Part shown: positions 44,691-54,140 of the stretch, piece by piece | Layout of the letters: the number at the start of each line of letters is the position of its first letter | Position numbering within the stretch: position 1 is the first letter of the stretch | Source: Leptotrichia sp. HSP-342 | GTDB taxonomy: Bacteria > Fusobacteriota > Fusobacteriia > Fusobacteriales > Leptotrichiaceae | Length of the DNA stretch: 64,000 bases | NCBI RefSeq assembly: GCF_041199995.1 | Contig: NZ_CP165646.1 | Span: 1,984,001 to 2,048,000 of the forward strand | Reading direction: 5' to 3' | The notes under the pieces: generated by a model | Databases searched by the model: none | Seen by the model: the letters and a program-made list of their open reading frames with translations, nothing else | Told to the model about the DNA's origin: nothing | Translations under genes and position numbers: made by a program

Positions 44691-45227
44691 AAATAATCCT
44701 CCTTTAAAAATTTTATTAATTTTTTTAATTAAAACATTAAATAATCTTATTTTTATCAAATATTAAAATTTTCAATATCCGAAAGCTAAGCCACTAACAT
44801 TATACCCCCCCATTTGGTTTTACTTTTATAAAAATTAAATAAAAATTAAGTTTAAAATCAAAAATTAATTTTTAAACACAGTTTCAAACTTTATTGACCA
44901 ATTATATTAAATAAACACATGGTTTATACTAATTATTTATTTTTTATAAAAAAAATACAAAAATCAAATTTATTTCCTGCCAGAAATTTTAGCAATCTAT
45001 AAAATATAACTCTTGTATTCTTTGTTTTATTATTCTAACTCTTATTTTTAAAATAGAAAGAAGATTTTTTAATTCACATTAAATTCTAAAAAAAATAATT
45101 TTAACTAATCTATATTATTTAAAAATCAAATATATTTAGCAACTTAACATCTTTTATTTATAACAAATTGTCTTCCCGTATTTTCAAAATATTATTTTAG
45201 CATATCTTCAGTTAACAGATAAATCTA
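44691..45227. other. AT-rich intergenic region
   Basis: About 540 bp without a gene. It contains a TATAAT box (minus strand, 44799-44804) immediately preceded by seven G (44805-44811 on the minus strand). The rest is AT-rich with no recognisable RNA or repeat. Confidence 0.5.
44799..44811 (-). promoter_or_regulatory. -10 box with adjoining G7 tract
   Basis: The minus strand reads GGGGGGGTATAATG. TATAAT would serve the small secreted-protein gene starting at 44690. No good -35 is seen at 16-18 bp. A homopolymeric G run within the spacer would make promoter strength sensitive to slippage. Confidence 0.4.
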
Positions 45228-45698
45228 TTATTTTACCAAATATCTCATCAAGTATCTTTCAACATTATCCCCATACTCGTTATCTAAAGTTTCTACTATT
45301 TTAAATCCCAGTTCTTCATAAATTTTTTTCGCAGTAAAATTATCCATATCTACAGTAAGTTCTATTTTCTTTATTCCCATCTTCTTCAAAGTTTCCATTA
45401 CATACTGAAGCAACTTTCTAGCATATCCATTTCTCTCAAATTTCGGCACAGTCGAAACCCCATAAACATAAGCCACTTCTCTATCAAAACTGCTCAAAAC
45501 TTCAATAACTGACATCAATTCTTCATTTTCATCGTTACTTAGCATCGCAAAAACTTTTCCATATTTAGTAAATGGCTTAATGTTCCAGTTTCCAACTGTT
45601 GCTTCTCCAAACACTTCATTTTCATGTTTAACAATCTTAAATAACAATTCTGAATCTTTTTTTGCATCCAATATTCTAAACTTATAATTTTTTCCCAT
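45228..45698 (-). CDS. GNAT acetyltransferase
   Basis: A 156-residue N-acetyltransferase. It shows VYGVSTVPKFERNGYARKLLQYV (acetyl-CoA pyrophosphate loop) and NFTAKKIYEELGFKIV, the typical C-terminal GNAT signature. The substrate cannot be predicted. The ATG at 45698 has GAAAGG 9 nt upstream; the ATG three codons earlier abuts the site. It is an isolated gene downstream of truA. Confidence 0.82.
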   Translation of the reverse strand: MGKNYKFRILDAKKDSELLFKIVKHENEVFGEATVGNWNIKPFTKYGKVFAMLSNDENEELMSVIEVLSSFDREVAYVYGVSTVPKFERNGYARKLLQYVMETLKKMGIKKIELTVDMDNFTAKKIYEELGFKIVETLDNEYGDNVERYLMRYLVK

Positions 45699-45924
45699 GT
45701 AAATCATCCTTTCTCATAAATTTCTCATATGATTTATTTTAACACAAAACTAGATTGATTAATTTGTAATATTTTTATTACAAAACATCTTCCTTATTAA
45801 ATTGATCATTCTAAGTAATATTAGAATCTAAATAAAATTTATTAAATTAATAAAGCTATACAATATCAAATTTAATTAAAATAACTATAATCTCTTTAGT
45901 CAGTTTTAGATTTTTACAAACAAT

Positions 45925-46677
45925 TTAATAACTTACCTTATATAAATATAGCCCTTCTGAAGCTGCCAAAATTTTTTTACCATCAACATCAGGTTTCTCC
46001 AATCTTTTCCTGATGTAATCTTTTTCTTCTTTACCAAAATAAACTGCAAGTGCTGAACCAATCATAATTCTGACCATTGTTTTCAAAAATCCGTTACCAC
46101 AAATTTCCACATTTACTTGTTTTTCTCCAAATTTTTCATCATAATAACATTTCACATAAAAAATCTCTCTCACAGGATTTCTGTAAGCCTTGTCTTTTTT
46201 CATAAAACTGCTAAAATCATACTTTCCTACAAAATCATTCATTATTTCCTGAAATCTTTCCACATCTACACTTTTTCTCAATCCAGTCACATAATTCGAC
46301 TCAAACGGTGTAATATTCTCCTCATCCCTCATAATATACAAATAAGTTCGACTTTTTGCATTAAATCTCGCATTAAATTTTTTATCTGCTTTCTCAATAC
46401 TTAATACTTTAACTTCTCTTCTCAGACATTTATTAATTTGTCTTTTTATCGCCTCAAGCGGAATTTTACTATCAATCACAAAATTAGAAACCTGTTCCAT
46501 TGCATGAACTCCTTTATCAGTTCTCCCAGATGAAATCATATTTATCTTTTGTGAAAATGTCCTGAAAATAATTTTTTCAATTTCCCCTTGTACAGTTTTT
46601 ATTGTATTTTGCCTCTGAAACCCACAAAATTTACTTCCATCATACTGATAAACCATCTTTACATTTGTTTTTTCCAT
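45925..46677 (-). CDS. truA: tRNA pseudouridine synthase A
   Basis: Forms pseudouridine at positions 38-40 of tRNA anticodon stems. The 250-residue protein shows VYQYDGSKFCGFQRQ, the catalytic-aspartate motif SSGRTDKGVHAMEQVSNFVI, and GNGFLKTMVRIMIG. It is close to the family's usual length. It lies downstream of the tRNA cluster, separated by that operon's terminator and about 280 bp of AT-rich DNA. Confidence 0.95.
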   Translation of the reverse strand: MEKTNVKMVYQYDGSKFCGFQRQNTIKTVQGEIEKIIFRTFSQKINMISSGRTDKGVHAMEQVSNFVIDSKIPLEAIKRQINKCLRREVKVLSIEKADKKFNARFNAKSRTYLYIMRDEENITPFESNYVTGLRKSVDVERFQEIMNDFVGKYDFSSFMKKDKAYRNPVREIFYVKCYYDEKFGEKQVNVEICGNGFLKTMVRIMIGSALAVYFGKEEKDYIRKRLEKPDVDGKKILAASEGLYLYKVSY

Positions 46678-46955
46678 TTTTCTCTCTTATTTCTCCAGTT
46701 AATAGGATTATTTTAAAATATATATATTTTACAACCTAACACTATTTTCCATTTATAACAATTCTATTATAATTTTAGAATAAAAAAATTTAAGAAATAT
46801 CAAAATTACTTATTATTATAGTCAATTTACTTAAAATTTAGAATAAAAATATGTAAAAATCAATAAATTTTCTATAGTATACCCTAACTTTCTAACTTTT
46901 TTAACTAAAATTTTTAAAATATAATTTCTATTTTTTATGGAGTTTAGCATAAATT

Positions 46956-46981
46956 ATAAAAAAAAGAGCAATTTATGCTCT
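46956..46981 (-). terminator. Terminator of tRNA operon
   Basis: A minus-strand hairpin AGAGCA/TGCTCT (46976-46981 with 46965-46970), followed by eight T, 30 bp after tRNA-Leu. Confidence 0.85.
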
Positions 46982-47010
46982 TATATCTATCTGTAATTTT
47001 AATTTTTAAA

Positions 47011-47094
47011 TGGTGCGAAAGGTGGGACTCGAACCCACATGTCGAAGACGCTAGATCCTAAGTCTAGTGCGTATACCAATTTCGCCACTCTCGC
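47011..47094 (-). tRNA. tRNA-Leu (anticodon TAG)
   Basis: The cloverleaf is read on the minus strand. Acceptor GCGAGAG pairs with CTTTCGC, the anticodon stem CTAGA/TCTAG frames loop CTTAGGA (anticodon TAG), a long class II variable arm follows, GGTTCGAGTCC forms the T arm, and CCA is encoded. Confidence 0.95.
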
Positions 47095-47118
47095 AAATCT
47101 ATTATTTAATTATTATAG

Positions 47119-47195
47119 TGGTGAGCCATACTGGGATCGAACCAGTGACACCTTGATTAAAAGTCAAGTGCTCTACCGACTGAGCTAATGGCTCG
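47119..47195 (-). tRNA. tRNA-Lys (anticodon TTT)
   Basis: Minus strand: GAGCCAT acceptor pairing with ATGGCTC, anticodon loop CTTTTAA (TTT), GGTTCGATCC T loop, CCA encoded. Confidence 0.95.
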
Positions 47196-47202
47196 CAGTT
47201 AT

Positions 47203-47279
47203 GGGGTGACCGACGGGACTTGAACCCGCGACAACCAGTGCCACAAACTGGCGCTCTACCAACTGAACTACGGTCACCA
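47203..47279 (-). tRNA. tRNA-His (anticodon GTG)
   Basis: Minus strand: acceptor GTGACCG/CGGTCAC with the histidine-specific extra G at position -1 opposite C73, anticodon loop TTGTGGC (GTG), GGTTCAAGTCC T loop, CCA encoded. Confidence 0.95.
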
Positions 47280-47314
47280 TAATATTTATAACTAAATTGT
47301 TCTTATAAATAAAA

Positions 47315-47390
47315 TGGAGCGGGAGACGAGGGTCGAACTCGCGACATTCAGCTTGGAAGGCTGACGCTCTACCAACTGAGCTACTCCCGC
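47315..47390 (-). tRNA. tRNA-Gly (anticodon TCC)
   Basis: Minus strand: GCGGGAG/CTCCCGC acceptor, anticodon stem TCAGC/GCTGA with loop CTTCCAA (TCC), AGTTCGACCC T loop, CCA encoded. Confidence 0.95.
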
Positions 47391-47402
47391 AAAATCTATA
47401 AA

Positions 47403-47480
47403 TGGTCGGTGTAGTAGGATTTGAACCTACGACCCCCTGCTCCCAAGGCAGGTGCGCTACCGAGCTGCGCTATACACCGC
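47403..47480 (-). tRNA. tRNA-Pro (anticodon TGG)
   Basis: Minus strand: GCGGTGT/ACACCG acceptor, anticodon stem CCTGC/GCAGG with loop CTTGGGA (TGG), GGTTCAAATCC T loop, CCA encoded. It is the first tRNA of the operon in transcription order. Confidence 0.95.
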
Positions 47481-47521
47481 TCTAAAGAATAACTTTTACT
47501 AATTACTCTCAGACAAGAAAT

Positions 47522-47550
47522 ATAATATCATAAATCAGAATGAATGTCAA
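47522..47550 (-). promoter_or_regulatory. Sigma-70 promoter of the Pro-Gly-His-Lys-Leu tRNA operon
   Basis: On the minus strand TTGACA (47545-47550), 17 bp, TATTAT (47522-47527), 42 bp upstream of tRNA-Pro and preceded by AAAAAAAGTG, an A-tract of UP-element type. Confidence 0.85.
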
Positions 47551-47631
47551 CACTTTTTTTCTGATAATTTCAATTTTTCTTAATTTTTTTGCTAAAATAC
47601 CATTTTCCCCATTATTTTTAGTATATTTCAA

Positions 47632-47660
47632 CTAAATAAGGGCATAAAAAATTATACCCT
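47632..47660 (-). terminator. Weak terminator after cupin gene
   Basis: A minus-strand stem AGGGTATAA/TTATGCCCT, followed by TATTTAG. The T-tract is short, so termination may be incomplete. Confidence 0.4.
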
Positions 47661-47670
47661 CATTACATAA

Positions 47671-47952
47671 TTATTTTTTTATCAATGTTACACTAACTTC
47701 AGAATCTTCCAAAGCGCTTCCATTAATAAAGTTTACTCCATCAAAATGTAAAATATCTCCTGGTACTAAAACATGTTTTTCAGTTTCATTCAGGTACATT
47801 TCCATTTTCCCTTTTAGAACGGTAAAAACAATTTCCTCATCTTCATGATTGTGCTTAGCAATTTTTTCATCTTTTTTCAAAATTTTCTTTACCAATTTAA
47901 AATTTCCTTTGTTAAATAGCAATCCTGCTTCATTTTTTACATTTCCAAACAT
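47671..47952 (-). CDS. Small cupin-domain protein
   Basis: A 93-residue single-domain cupin. KHNHEDEEIVFTVLKGKMEM and VPGDILHFDGVNFI correspond to the two cupin motifs; the His and Glu residues could bind a metal. Such proteins range from sugar-binding to regulatory functions, and this one cannot be assigned. It starts 24 bp after rho in the same direction and may be co-transcribed with it. Confidence 0.8.
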   Translation of the reverse strand: MFGNVKNEAGLLFNKGNFKLVKKILKKDEKIAKHNHEDEEIVFTVLKGKMEMYLNETEKHVLVPGDILHFDGVNFINGSALEDSEVSVTLIKK

Positions 47953-47976
47953 CTTTTTTCTCCTTAATATTTATTT

Positions 47977-49323
47977 TTATTTTGTTTTTTTAGCTTTATA
48001 TAAATCTTCCAGTAATTCATCATTATTTTTATATTTTTTTATAAGTTCTATCAGATTTTTCATTCCTTCAACTTCTGACATTTCATTCAATTCTCTTCTT
48101 AATTTCCAAATTTTTTCCAAATTTTCTCTTGGAATCAGAAGCTCTTCACGTCTTGTCCCACTTTTTAGTACATCAATTGCAGGAAATATTCTTAACTGTT
48201 CCAGCGTTCTGCTTAAAATGATTTCCATATTTCCTGTACCTTTAAATTCTTCAAAAATTACTTCGTCCATTCTACTTCCAGTCTCAACAAGAGCTGTTGC
48301 AATAATTGTAAGGCTTCCACCATTTTTTATATTTCTTGCGGCACCTAAAAATCTTTTTGGATAATAAAGTGCATTTGGGTCAATTCCTCCCGAAATTAAT
48401 TTTCCACTTGATGGAATAGTGATGTTATACGAACGTGCAAGCCTTGTTAAACTATCCATAAGAATCAAAATATCTTTCCCACGTTCCACTTGTCTTTTTG
48501 CCATCTGAAGCACATTTTCTGTAACTTCTGTATGTACTCTTGGGTCTTCATCAAAAGTTGCTGAATATACTTCCGCATCTTTTACGTTTTCTTTAATATC
48601 CGTAACTTCTTCAGGACGTTCATCAATTAACAGTATCCATACATCAATTTCAGGATTGTATTTTATAATGTCATTTGCAAGCGTTGAAAGCAATACTGTT
48701 TTTCCAGCTTTTGGAGGTGCAACTATAAGACCTCTCTGTCCTTTTCCAATTGGCGAAATCAAATCAATAATTCTTGAAGAAATTTCTCCGCTTCCTAAAT
48801 TTAACTTTTCTTCTGGATAAGACGGTACTAAATCATCAAAATACGGACGTTCTAGTGATTTTTCAGGTAAATCTCCATTTACAAGCAATACTTTTAAAAT
48901 CCCATAATTTTTTTCTGTCCCAATAGGAATTCTAAGTTCTCCAAATACAATATCCTCATTTCTCAGAAAAAATCTTTTTATTTGTGAAATTGAAACATAA
49001 ACATCTGGACCAATCGAAGTATTTCGCAAAAACCCATAATTTCCCTCGCCAATTACATCCAACTTACCAAATCCGTAAGTTTTTCCTCTTTCCTTCCCTT
49101 TTTCAATCAGAATCGCATTTATAAGTTCAAGTTTTGACATTCCAGAAAAACTTTCTATTTTATATTCCTTTGCCATTTTCTTTAGTTTAGTTACATTTTG
49201 AGAAAGGATTTCTCTTATCATTTCTTCTTCAGAATCTGAATTTTCAGAAACATTTTTCTTATCTAATTCCACTTGCTCATCTAATATTCTTTCCGATTCT
49301 ATTTCATTATCTTTTTTCGTCAT
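47977..49323 (-). CDS. rho: Transcription termination factor Rho
   Basis: A 448-residue hexameric RNA helicase that ends transcription. An acidic N-terminal extension (about 1-35) precedes the Rho N-domain (LKKMAKEYKIESFSGMSK). It shows the RNA-binding fold with YGFLRN, the Walker A region GLIVAPPKAGKTVLLST, Walker B DILILMDSLTRLARSYN and GSLTIIATALVETGSRMDEV. Its Shine-Dalgarno overlaps the miaB stop codon, so translation is likely coupled. Confidence 0.97.
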   Translation of the reverse strand: MTKKDNEIESERILDEQVELDKKNVSENSDSEEEMIREILSQNVTKLKKMAKEYKIESFSGMSKLELINAILIEKGKERGKTYGFGKLDVIGEGNYGFLRNTSIGPDVYVSISQIKRFFLRNEDIVFGELRIPIGTEKNYGILKVLLVNGDLPEKSLERPYFDDLVPSYPEEKLNLGSGEISSRIIDLISPIGKGQRGLIVAPPKAGKTVLLSTLANDIIKYNPEIDVWILLIDERPEEVTDIKENVKDAEVYSATFDEDPRVHTEVTENVLQMAKRQVERGKDILILMDSLTRLARSYNITIPSSGKLISGGIDPNALYYPKRFLGAARNIKNGGSLTIIATALVETGSRMDEVIFEEFKGTGNMEIILSRTLEQLRIFPAIDVLKSGTRREELLIPRENLEKIWKLRRELNEMSEVEGMKNLIELIKKYKNNDELLEDLYKAKKTK

Positions 49324-50652
49324 TTACTCCTCCACCAACTCTCCGTATAATGTCCATGTTTTCGCATCATAAATTTTTGTATTTACAAATTGCCCTTTTA
49401 AATCTTTTCTATCACTTTTAAATAAAACTATTTTATGCGTAGAACTTCTTCCTACCAGCATTTCAGGATTTTTTCTGCTTGGTCCTTCAACAAGTACTTT
49501 TACAATTTTCCCTAAATATTTTTGGCTTTCTTCCTTTGCCTTCATATTCTGCAGTCTCATAAGCTGTTGCAATCTCTCATTTTTTACCTGCTCATCAACT
49601 TGATTTTCCATTGTAGCTGCAGGAGTTCCTGTTCTCTTTGAATACATAAACATAAATGCATTCTCAAATCCAACTTCATTCACTACATCCATTGTATCCT
49701 GAAAGTCTTCATCTGTTTCCCCAGGAAATCCAACAATAATATCAGTAGTAAGTCCAATATCAGGTATTTTTTCTTTAATTTTCTTAGCAAGAGCTATAAA
49801 CTCTTCCTTTGTGTATCCTCTATTCATTGAATCTAAAATTTTTGTAGAACCTGACTGTAATGGCAAGTGTAGCATTCTAGCGATTTTAGGATTTCTTGCA
49901 ATTGTATCAATTACTTCATCACTAAAATCCTTTGGATGTGGAGATACATATTTTATCCAGAAATCTCCTTCTACATTTGCACTTTGCTCCAGCAGCTTTG
50001 CAAAATTATCTTCTCCATTCGCAAAGTCGCTTCCATACGAATTTACATTCTGTCCTAAAAATAATATTTCCCTGTATCCTTTTTTTGTATATTGCTCAAC
50101 ATCCCTGACAACTTCGTTAAGAGGTACAGAACGCTCCATTCCACGTACATAAGGAACTATGCAAAATGTACAATAATTATTACATCCATAAGTTATTGAA
50201 ATAGAAGCAACAATATCATCTCCAAAATCTGCATCTACCCTTGTTGGCAATTCGTCCTCATCATCCACCATAACAATATGTGTTTCTTCTCCCGCTTCGA
50301 TTCTTTCCAAAATATCAGGAATTCTTCCAATATTCTGATTTCCAAGCACCAAATCGACATAAGGGGTCTTTTTAATAAATTCATCTCTTACCTCTTGAGC
50401 AAGACATCCTGTAACACCAATAATCATTTTTCCATCTTTTTCTTCCTTAATTCTTTTCAAATCCCCTAGTTTTCCATATACTTTAACAGCTGCACCTTCT
50501 CTTACCGTGCAAGTATTTAAAAATACCAAATCTGTATTTTCAATATCTTCAGTCATGCTATACCCCATTGTTTGCAGCATCTGCTTCATTTTTGCACTTT
50601 CATTTACATTCATTTGACAACCGTATGTTATTATAGTTGCTCTCTTTTCCAC
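49324..50652 (-). CDS. miaB: tRNA-2-methylthio-N6-dimethylallyladenosine synthase
   Basis: A radical-SAM methylthiotransferase modifying A37 of tRNAs. The 442-residue protein has an N-terminal UPF0004 domain with YGCQMNVNESAKMKQML and three cysteines for the second Fe-S cluster. The radical-SAM motif is GCNNYCTFCIVPYVRG, followed by LPLQSGSTKILDSMNRGY, and a C-terminal TRAM domain. The start is GTG behind GGAGGG. MiaB and Rho are adjacent with no gap. Confidence 0.96.
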   Translation of the reverse strand: MEKRATIITYGCQMNVNESAKMKQMLQTMGYSMTEDIENTDLVFLNTCTVREGAAVKVYGKLGDLKRIKEEKDGKMIIGVTGCLAQEVRDEFIKKTPYVDLVLGNQNIGRIPDILERIEAGEETHIVMVDDEDELPTRVDADFGDDIVASISITYGCNNYCTFCIVPYVRGMERSVPLNEVVRDVEQYTKKGYREILFLGQNVNSYGSDFANGEDNFAKLLEQSANVEGDFWIKYVSPHPKDFSDEVIDTIARNPKIARMLHLPLQSGSTKILDSMNRGYTKEEFIALAKKIKEKIPDIGLTTDIIVGFPGETDEDFQDTMDVVNEVGFENAFMFMYSKRTGTPAATMENQVDEQVKNERLQQLMRLQNMKAKEESQKYLGKIVKVLVEGPSRKNPEMLVGRSSTHKIVLFKSDRKDLKGQFVNTKIYDAKTWTLYGELVEE

Positions 50653-51117
50653 TTTTTTCCCTCCAAATTTTGTTCTTTTTTAAAAATTTTTGATTTTTAC
50701 TGAATAGTTTCTGAATTGACTAAATTGATAATTTTTTCAACACTTAAATAGTTCTAACTATCCAAGTATAAACCATTATTTTTCAAGTTTTATTTCTCCT
50801 ATTGTAATGGTATCATTTTTATTTTGGAATTTCAAGAATTTTTTATTCTTTTTTTTAATTAATACTTACTTGATAACCTAATCTTTTTTATTTTGTTAAA
50901 AATAAAACAAATTTATCTAAAAAGAGAGATGATTTAAATAACCATCTCTCTTCCCAAATTTTTACATTACTATTTAATTTCCCAAGAATCTTCAATTCTA
51001 TTCTCATTTTTATGTATCTTTCAATAATTCCCAATTACTTTTTTCTCTTATATTTTACTCCTAATCTATCTTAAATACAAGTTTTTTTCAAAATAATAAA
51101 AAAATTATTTTAACAAT
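50653..51117. other. AT-rich gap between miaB and ilvE
   Basis: No gene is seen. It contains a strong hairpin at 50922-50952, and a short minus-strand frame ending ENRIEDSWEIK just before it, which could be the tail of a decayed gene. Confidence 0.4.
50922..50952 (-). terminator. Terminator-like hairpin
   Basis: AAGAGAGATG pairs with CATCTCTCTT, followed on the minus strand by TTTTTAG. It is a second barrier after ilvE or the end of a lost gene. Confidence 0.65.
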
Positions 51118-51165
51118 ATAAAAAGTACACCTTCAATGCTCTTTTAAAACACTTCCAGTGTACTT
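51118..51165 (-). terminator. Terminator of ilvE
   Basis: AAGTACAC (minus strand) pairs with GTGTACTT (51158-51165 with 51123-51130), followed by TTTTTAT, directly after the ilvE stop. Confidence 0.65.
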
Positions 51166-51169
51166 ACCT

Positions 51170-52108
51170 TTATTCTACAATAAACAACCATTCAGAAGAC
51201 AATTCGTGTTCTCCATTAATTACTTTTTCATATTCTGATTTTAACAATTTATGAAATTTACCTGCTTGTGGTTTTGCATTAAAGTCTAACTGCCCAATAG
51301 GACGTTTGTCCAGTGATTCTGCATAAGTAATTTTCATTGCTGTTCCTGTTACTAGCAGTTCGTCTGCTGTGAATACCATCGATCTGTCAATTTTTCCACG
51401 ATTTATTTTATATCCATTGTGTTCTAATAATTCCAATGCTGATCTTACTGTAATTCCTTCAAGAGCTGCGTTTCCAGTGTCAGGGATTATTATTTGTCCT
51501 CTATAAACTAATATTATATTCGCAACTGACACTTCTACCACATTTCCAGCATCATCAAACATTAATGCATCGTCGTAACCATTTCTTTGTGCATCACTTG
51601 TTGCAAGGAACGAGTTAATATATGAACCTCCCGCTTTTGCCTTTGTAGGAATTGCCGAATCATTGTATTTTCTATAAGTTGAACTCATTAAGTTTAGTCC
51701 GCCTTCTGTACTTACATAATCTGCAAGCGGCAACATGTAAATTGCTAAATCAAAGTCTAATCCTGCCTTTTTAGGTGACAATCTAGGCTCTTTACAAAAA
51801 ACAAATGGTCGCATGTAAAAGTCTTCTTTTACATCATTTTTCTTAACTAATTCTGTAACAATATCTTTAAATTCATCCCAAGTTATAAAATATTCAAATC
51901 CTAACATTTTTGACGCATTCATTAATCTAATATAGTGATCTTTCAGTCTAAAAATCGCTACTTTCCCATTTCTATAATATCCTCTGATACCACCAAAACA
52001 AGTTGTCCCATATTGTAAACTATGTGTAGCGATACTAACTGTCGCTTTTTCAAATTCCACTATTTCTTTATCGAAATATGCAAATTTCATAAATTCTGCC
52101 TTTGCCAT
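51170..52108 (-). CDS. ilvE: Branched-chain amino acid aminotransferase
   Basis: A PLP-dependent class IV aminotransferase of 312 residues that makes or degrades Leu, Ile and Val. It shows SLQYGTTCFGGIRGYY, the catalytic lysine in PTKAKAGGSYINSFLATSDA, GNVVEVSVANIILVYRGQII and ALEGITVRSALELLEHNGY. The length and motifs fit IlvE rather than the related aminodeoxychorismate lyase, though class IV subfunctions are close. It is a stand-alone gene with its own promoter and terminator. Confidence 0.92.
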   Translation of the reverse strand: MAKAEFMKFAYFDKEIVEFEKATVSIATHSLQYGTTCFGGIRGYYRNGKVAIFRLKDHYIRLMNASKMLGFEYFITWDEFKDIVTELVKKNDVKEDFYMRPFVFCKEPRLSPKKAGLDFDLAIYMLPLADYVSTEGGLNLMSSTYRKYNDSAIPTKAKAGGSYINSFLATSDAQRNGYDDALMFDDAGNVVEVSVANIILVYRGQIIIPDTGNAALEGITVRSALELLEHNGYKINRGKIDRSMVFTADELLVTGTAMKITYAESLDKRPIGQLDFNAKPQAGKFHKLLKSEYEKVINGEHELSSEWLFIVE

Positions 52109-52153
52109 CTAATTTTACCTCCATATTTTCAGTATTCTAATGTTTACTTTTAT

Positions 52154-52182
52154 ATTTTAACACTTTTTTTTAATTATGTAAA
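52154..52182 (-). promoter_or_regulatory. Promoter of ilvE
   Basis: Minus strand TTTACA (52177-52182), 17 bp, TAAAAT (52154-52159), about 45 bp upstream of the ilvE ATG. Confidence 0.6.
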
Positions 52183-52276
52183 ATTTATTTTTTTTACTCA
52201 ATCATATATATTATATATGTTTAAATGTTAAAATTATAACTCTTTCTTAATTTTATTATATTTTGAATTTGTAAAA

Positions 52277-54079
52277 TTAGACTCCATAAACTTTCATAAG
52301 CTCATCAAGTTCTTTTTTCTCTTCCATTTCCTGAACTTTTTTTACAGATAATGCAATTGATTTTCTTTTTTCATTAATATCTGTAATTACAGCCTCAACT
52401 TTATCTCCAACTGAGAATTTTTCAGAAATATCCTTCAAAAATTCCTCTGTTAACTCACGCTTTGGTATAATTCCGTTAAATCTGTCTGTTAATTTAACAA
52501 GCACAAAATTTTCCTGAATTTCAACAATCTCAGTATTTACAATATTTCCTTTCTTATATTGTTCAATTGCTTCCTTCCAAGGTGATTTTTCTAATTGCTT
52601 GATACTTCCAGACAGTTTTTTATCAAGTTTATCAACTACAATTACTTTAAATTCGACTTCATCGCCAACTTTATATTCTTTATGTTCTTTTTTATTCCAT
52701 GAAAATTCGTTTTTATGGATAAAAACTTCTATTCCTTTTTCTAATTCCACAAAAATTCCATAATCCTGAACATTCATAACCTTTCCTTTAAATGTATTAT
52801 CAAAGTCATAAGTTTCCTCAAGAATTTCCCATCTATCATCAAGCAACGCTTTAGCACTTAGAGTAATTCTATTTTTTTCGTCATTAAAGTCAACTATTTT
52901 AAATTTGATTACATCTCCTGCTTTATATTTTGAAGTTAAATTGGCTTCTCTCTTATACGACAAGTCAGACACATGTAAAAGTCCGTCAATATCTTTTTCC
53001 AGTGAAATTAATAATCCAAAGTCAAATACTTCTGTTATTGGTTTTTCAATAATATCTCCAATATGGTATTTTTCCTTGACTGTATCCCAAGGGTTTTCTG
53101 ACAATTGTTTTACACTTAACTTAACATTTTTCTTTTCATCTTCAATTTGAATAATTTTTGCAGAAAATTTGTCCTCTTCCTTGTAGTTTTTAAGCTCTTT
53201 AGCCCCATTATGCCAAGCCAGCTCTGAAACATGTACAAATCCAGAATTACCATCAACAGTCACAACTATCCCAAAATCAAGCACATCCTTTACGACTGCT
53301 TCGACTACATCTCCTACATTATGGCTTGCTGCAAATGCAACCCAAGGATCTTCTGACAATTGTTTTATACTTAATTTTAATCTATTTTTCTCAGCGTCCT
53401 TTTCAATAATTTTAGCACTTATTTCATCATCAATTTTATATTTTTCAGTCAAATTATCCACTTGATCCCAAGAAATTTCAGATATATGAATAAATCCACT
53501 AGTTGCTCCCAAGTCCAAGATAATTCCAAAGTCAAATATCTCTTTAATTTTACCAGTAACAACATCTCCAATGTTTACCTTTTCTAAATATTTTTCTTCT
53601 TCAATTTTTATTAAATCACTTCTTGAAATAGTTATGTTGCTCTTATTTTTTTCCTTTATTAAAAATTTAAATTTTTGTCCTGTATAATCTTTGTTTTTGT
53701 CAAATCTGGCAAGTGAAAATGGTAGAAATGCTTCATTTTTTCCTATTCTTACAGTGTACCCACCCTTAATTTTCTTAATAATTTCTCCTGTTACAATGTC
53801 ATCTACATTAAATGATGCTAGTTCTTTTGCCTTATCCAATACAAATTTTGAAACAATGATGTTCTCATCGTCTTCTCTTAAAACTTTTACTTCAATTTTA
53901 TCTCCTATTTCAAAATCTTTAACCTCGCTTGCATAAATTCTTCCTTCTTTCTTTGCATTCAAATCAAGAAAACCATAATCCAGTTCTTTTCTAGTAATAA
54001 CTCCTTCTACTACATCTCCAGATTTTTTTTCTTCTGGTAAATAATCTTCCAATAATAATTCAAATTCTTTTTCGTTCAT
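52277..54079 (-). CDS. rpsA: 30S ribosomal protein S1
   Basis: A 600-residue mRNA-binding protein built of seven S1 (OB-fold) repeats by my count, one more than in E. coli. Examples are GDVVTGKIKEIFDFGIILDL, GDVVEAVVKDVLDFGIVVTV and GDIIEKPITEVFDFGLLISL, each ending in GFIHISEIS-type sequence. The first two repeats are divergent, as usual in S1. It is not fused to IspH, as it is in some other bacteria. The HPr-like gene lies 60 bp upstream and shares its promoter. Confidence 0.93.
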   Translation of the reverse strand: MNEKEFELLLEDYLPEEKKSGDVVEGVITRKELDYGFLDLNAKKEGRIYASEVKDFEIGDKIEVKVLREDDENIIVSKFVLDKAKELASFNVDDIVTGEIIKKIKGGYTVRIGKNEAFLPFSLARFDKNKDYTGQKFKFLIKEKNKSNITISRSDLIKIEEEKYLEKVNIGDVVTGKIKEIFDFGIILDLGATSGFIHISEISWDQVDNLTEKYKIDDEISAKIIEKDAEKNRLKLSIKQLSEDPWVAFAASHNVGDVVEAVVKDVLDFGIVVTVDGNSGFVHVSELAWHNGAKELKNYKEEDKFSAKIIQIEDEKKNVKLSVKQLSENPWDTVKEKYHIGDIIEKPITEVFDFGLLISLEKDIDGLLHVSDLSYKREANLTSKYKAGDVIKFKIVDFNDEKNRITLSAKALLDDRWEILEETYDFDNTFKGKVMNVQDYGIFVELEKGIEVFIHKNEFSWNKKEHKEYKVGDEVEFKVIVVDKLDKKLSGSIKQLEKSPWKEAIEQYKKGNIVNTEIVEIQENFVLVKLTDRFNGIIPKRELTEEFLKDISEKFSVGDKVEAVITDINEKRKSIALSVKKVQEMEEKKELDELMKVYGV

Positions 54080-54140
54080 TTTGCACTCTAGAACTGCTAT
54101 TAAAAGCCAGTTCTTCTCCCTTCTTTTTTATTTATAAAAA

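Noticed and set aside
47011..47480. Possible phage attachment site at the tRNA cluster
   Set aside because: All five tRNAs are complete, no integrase or repeated tRNA 3' end is seen in the flanks.
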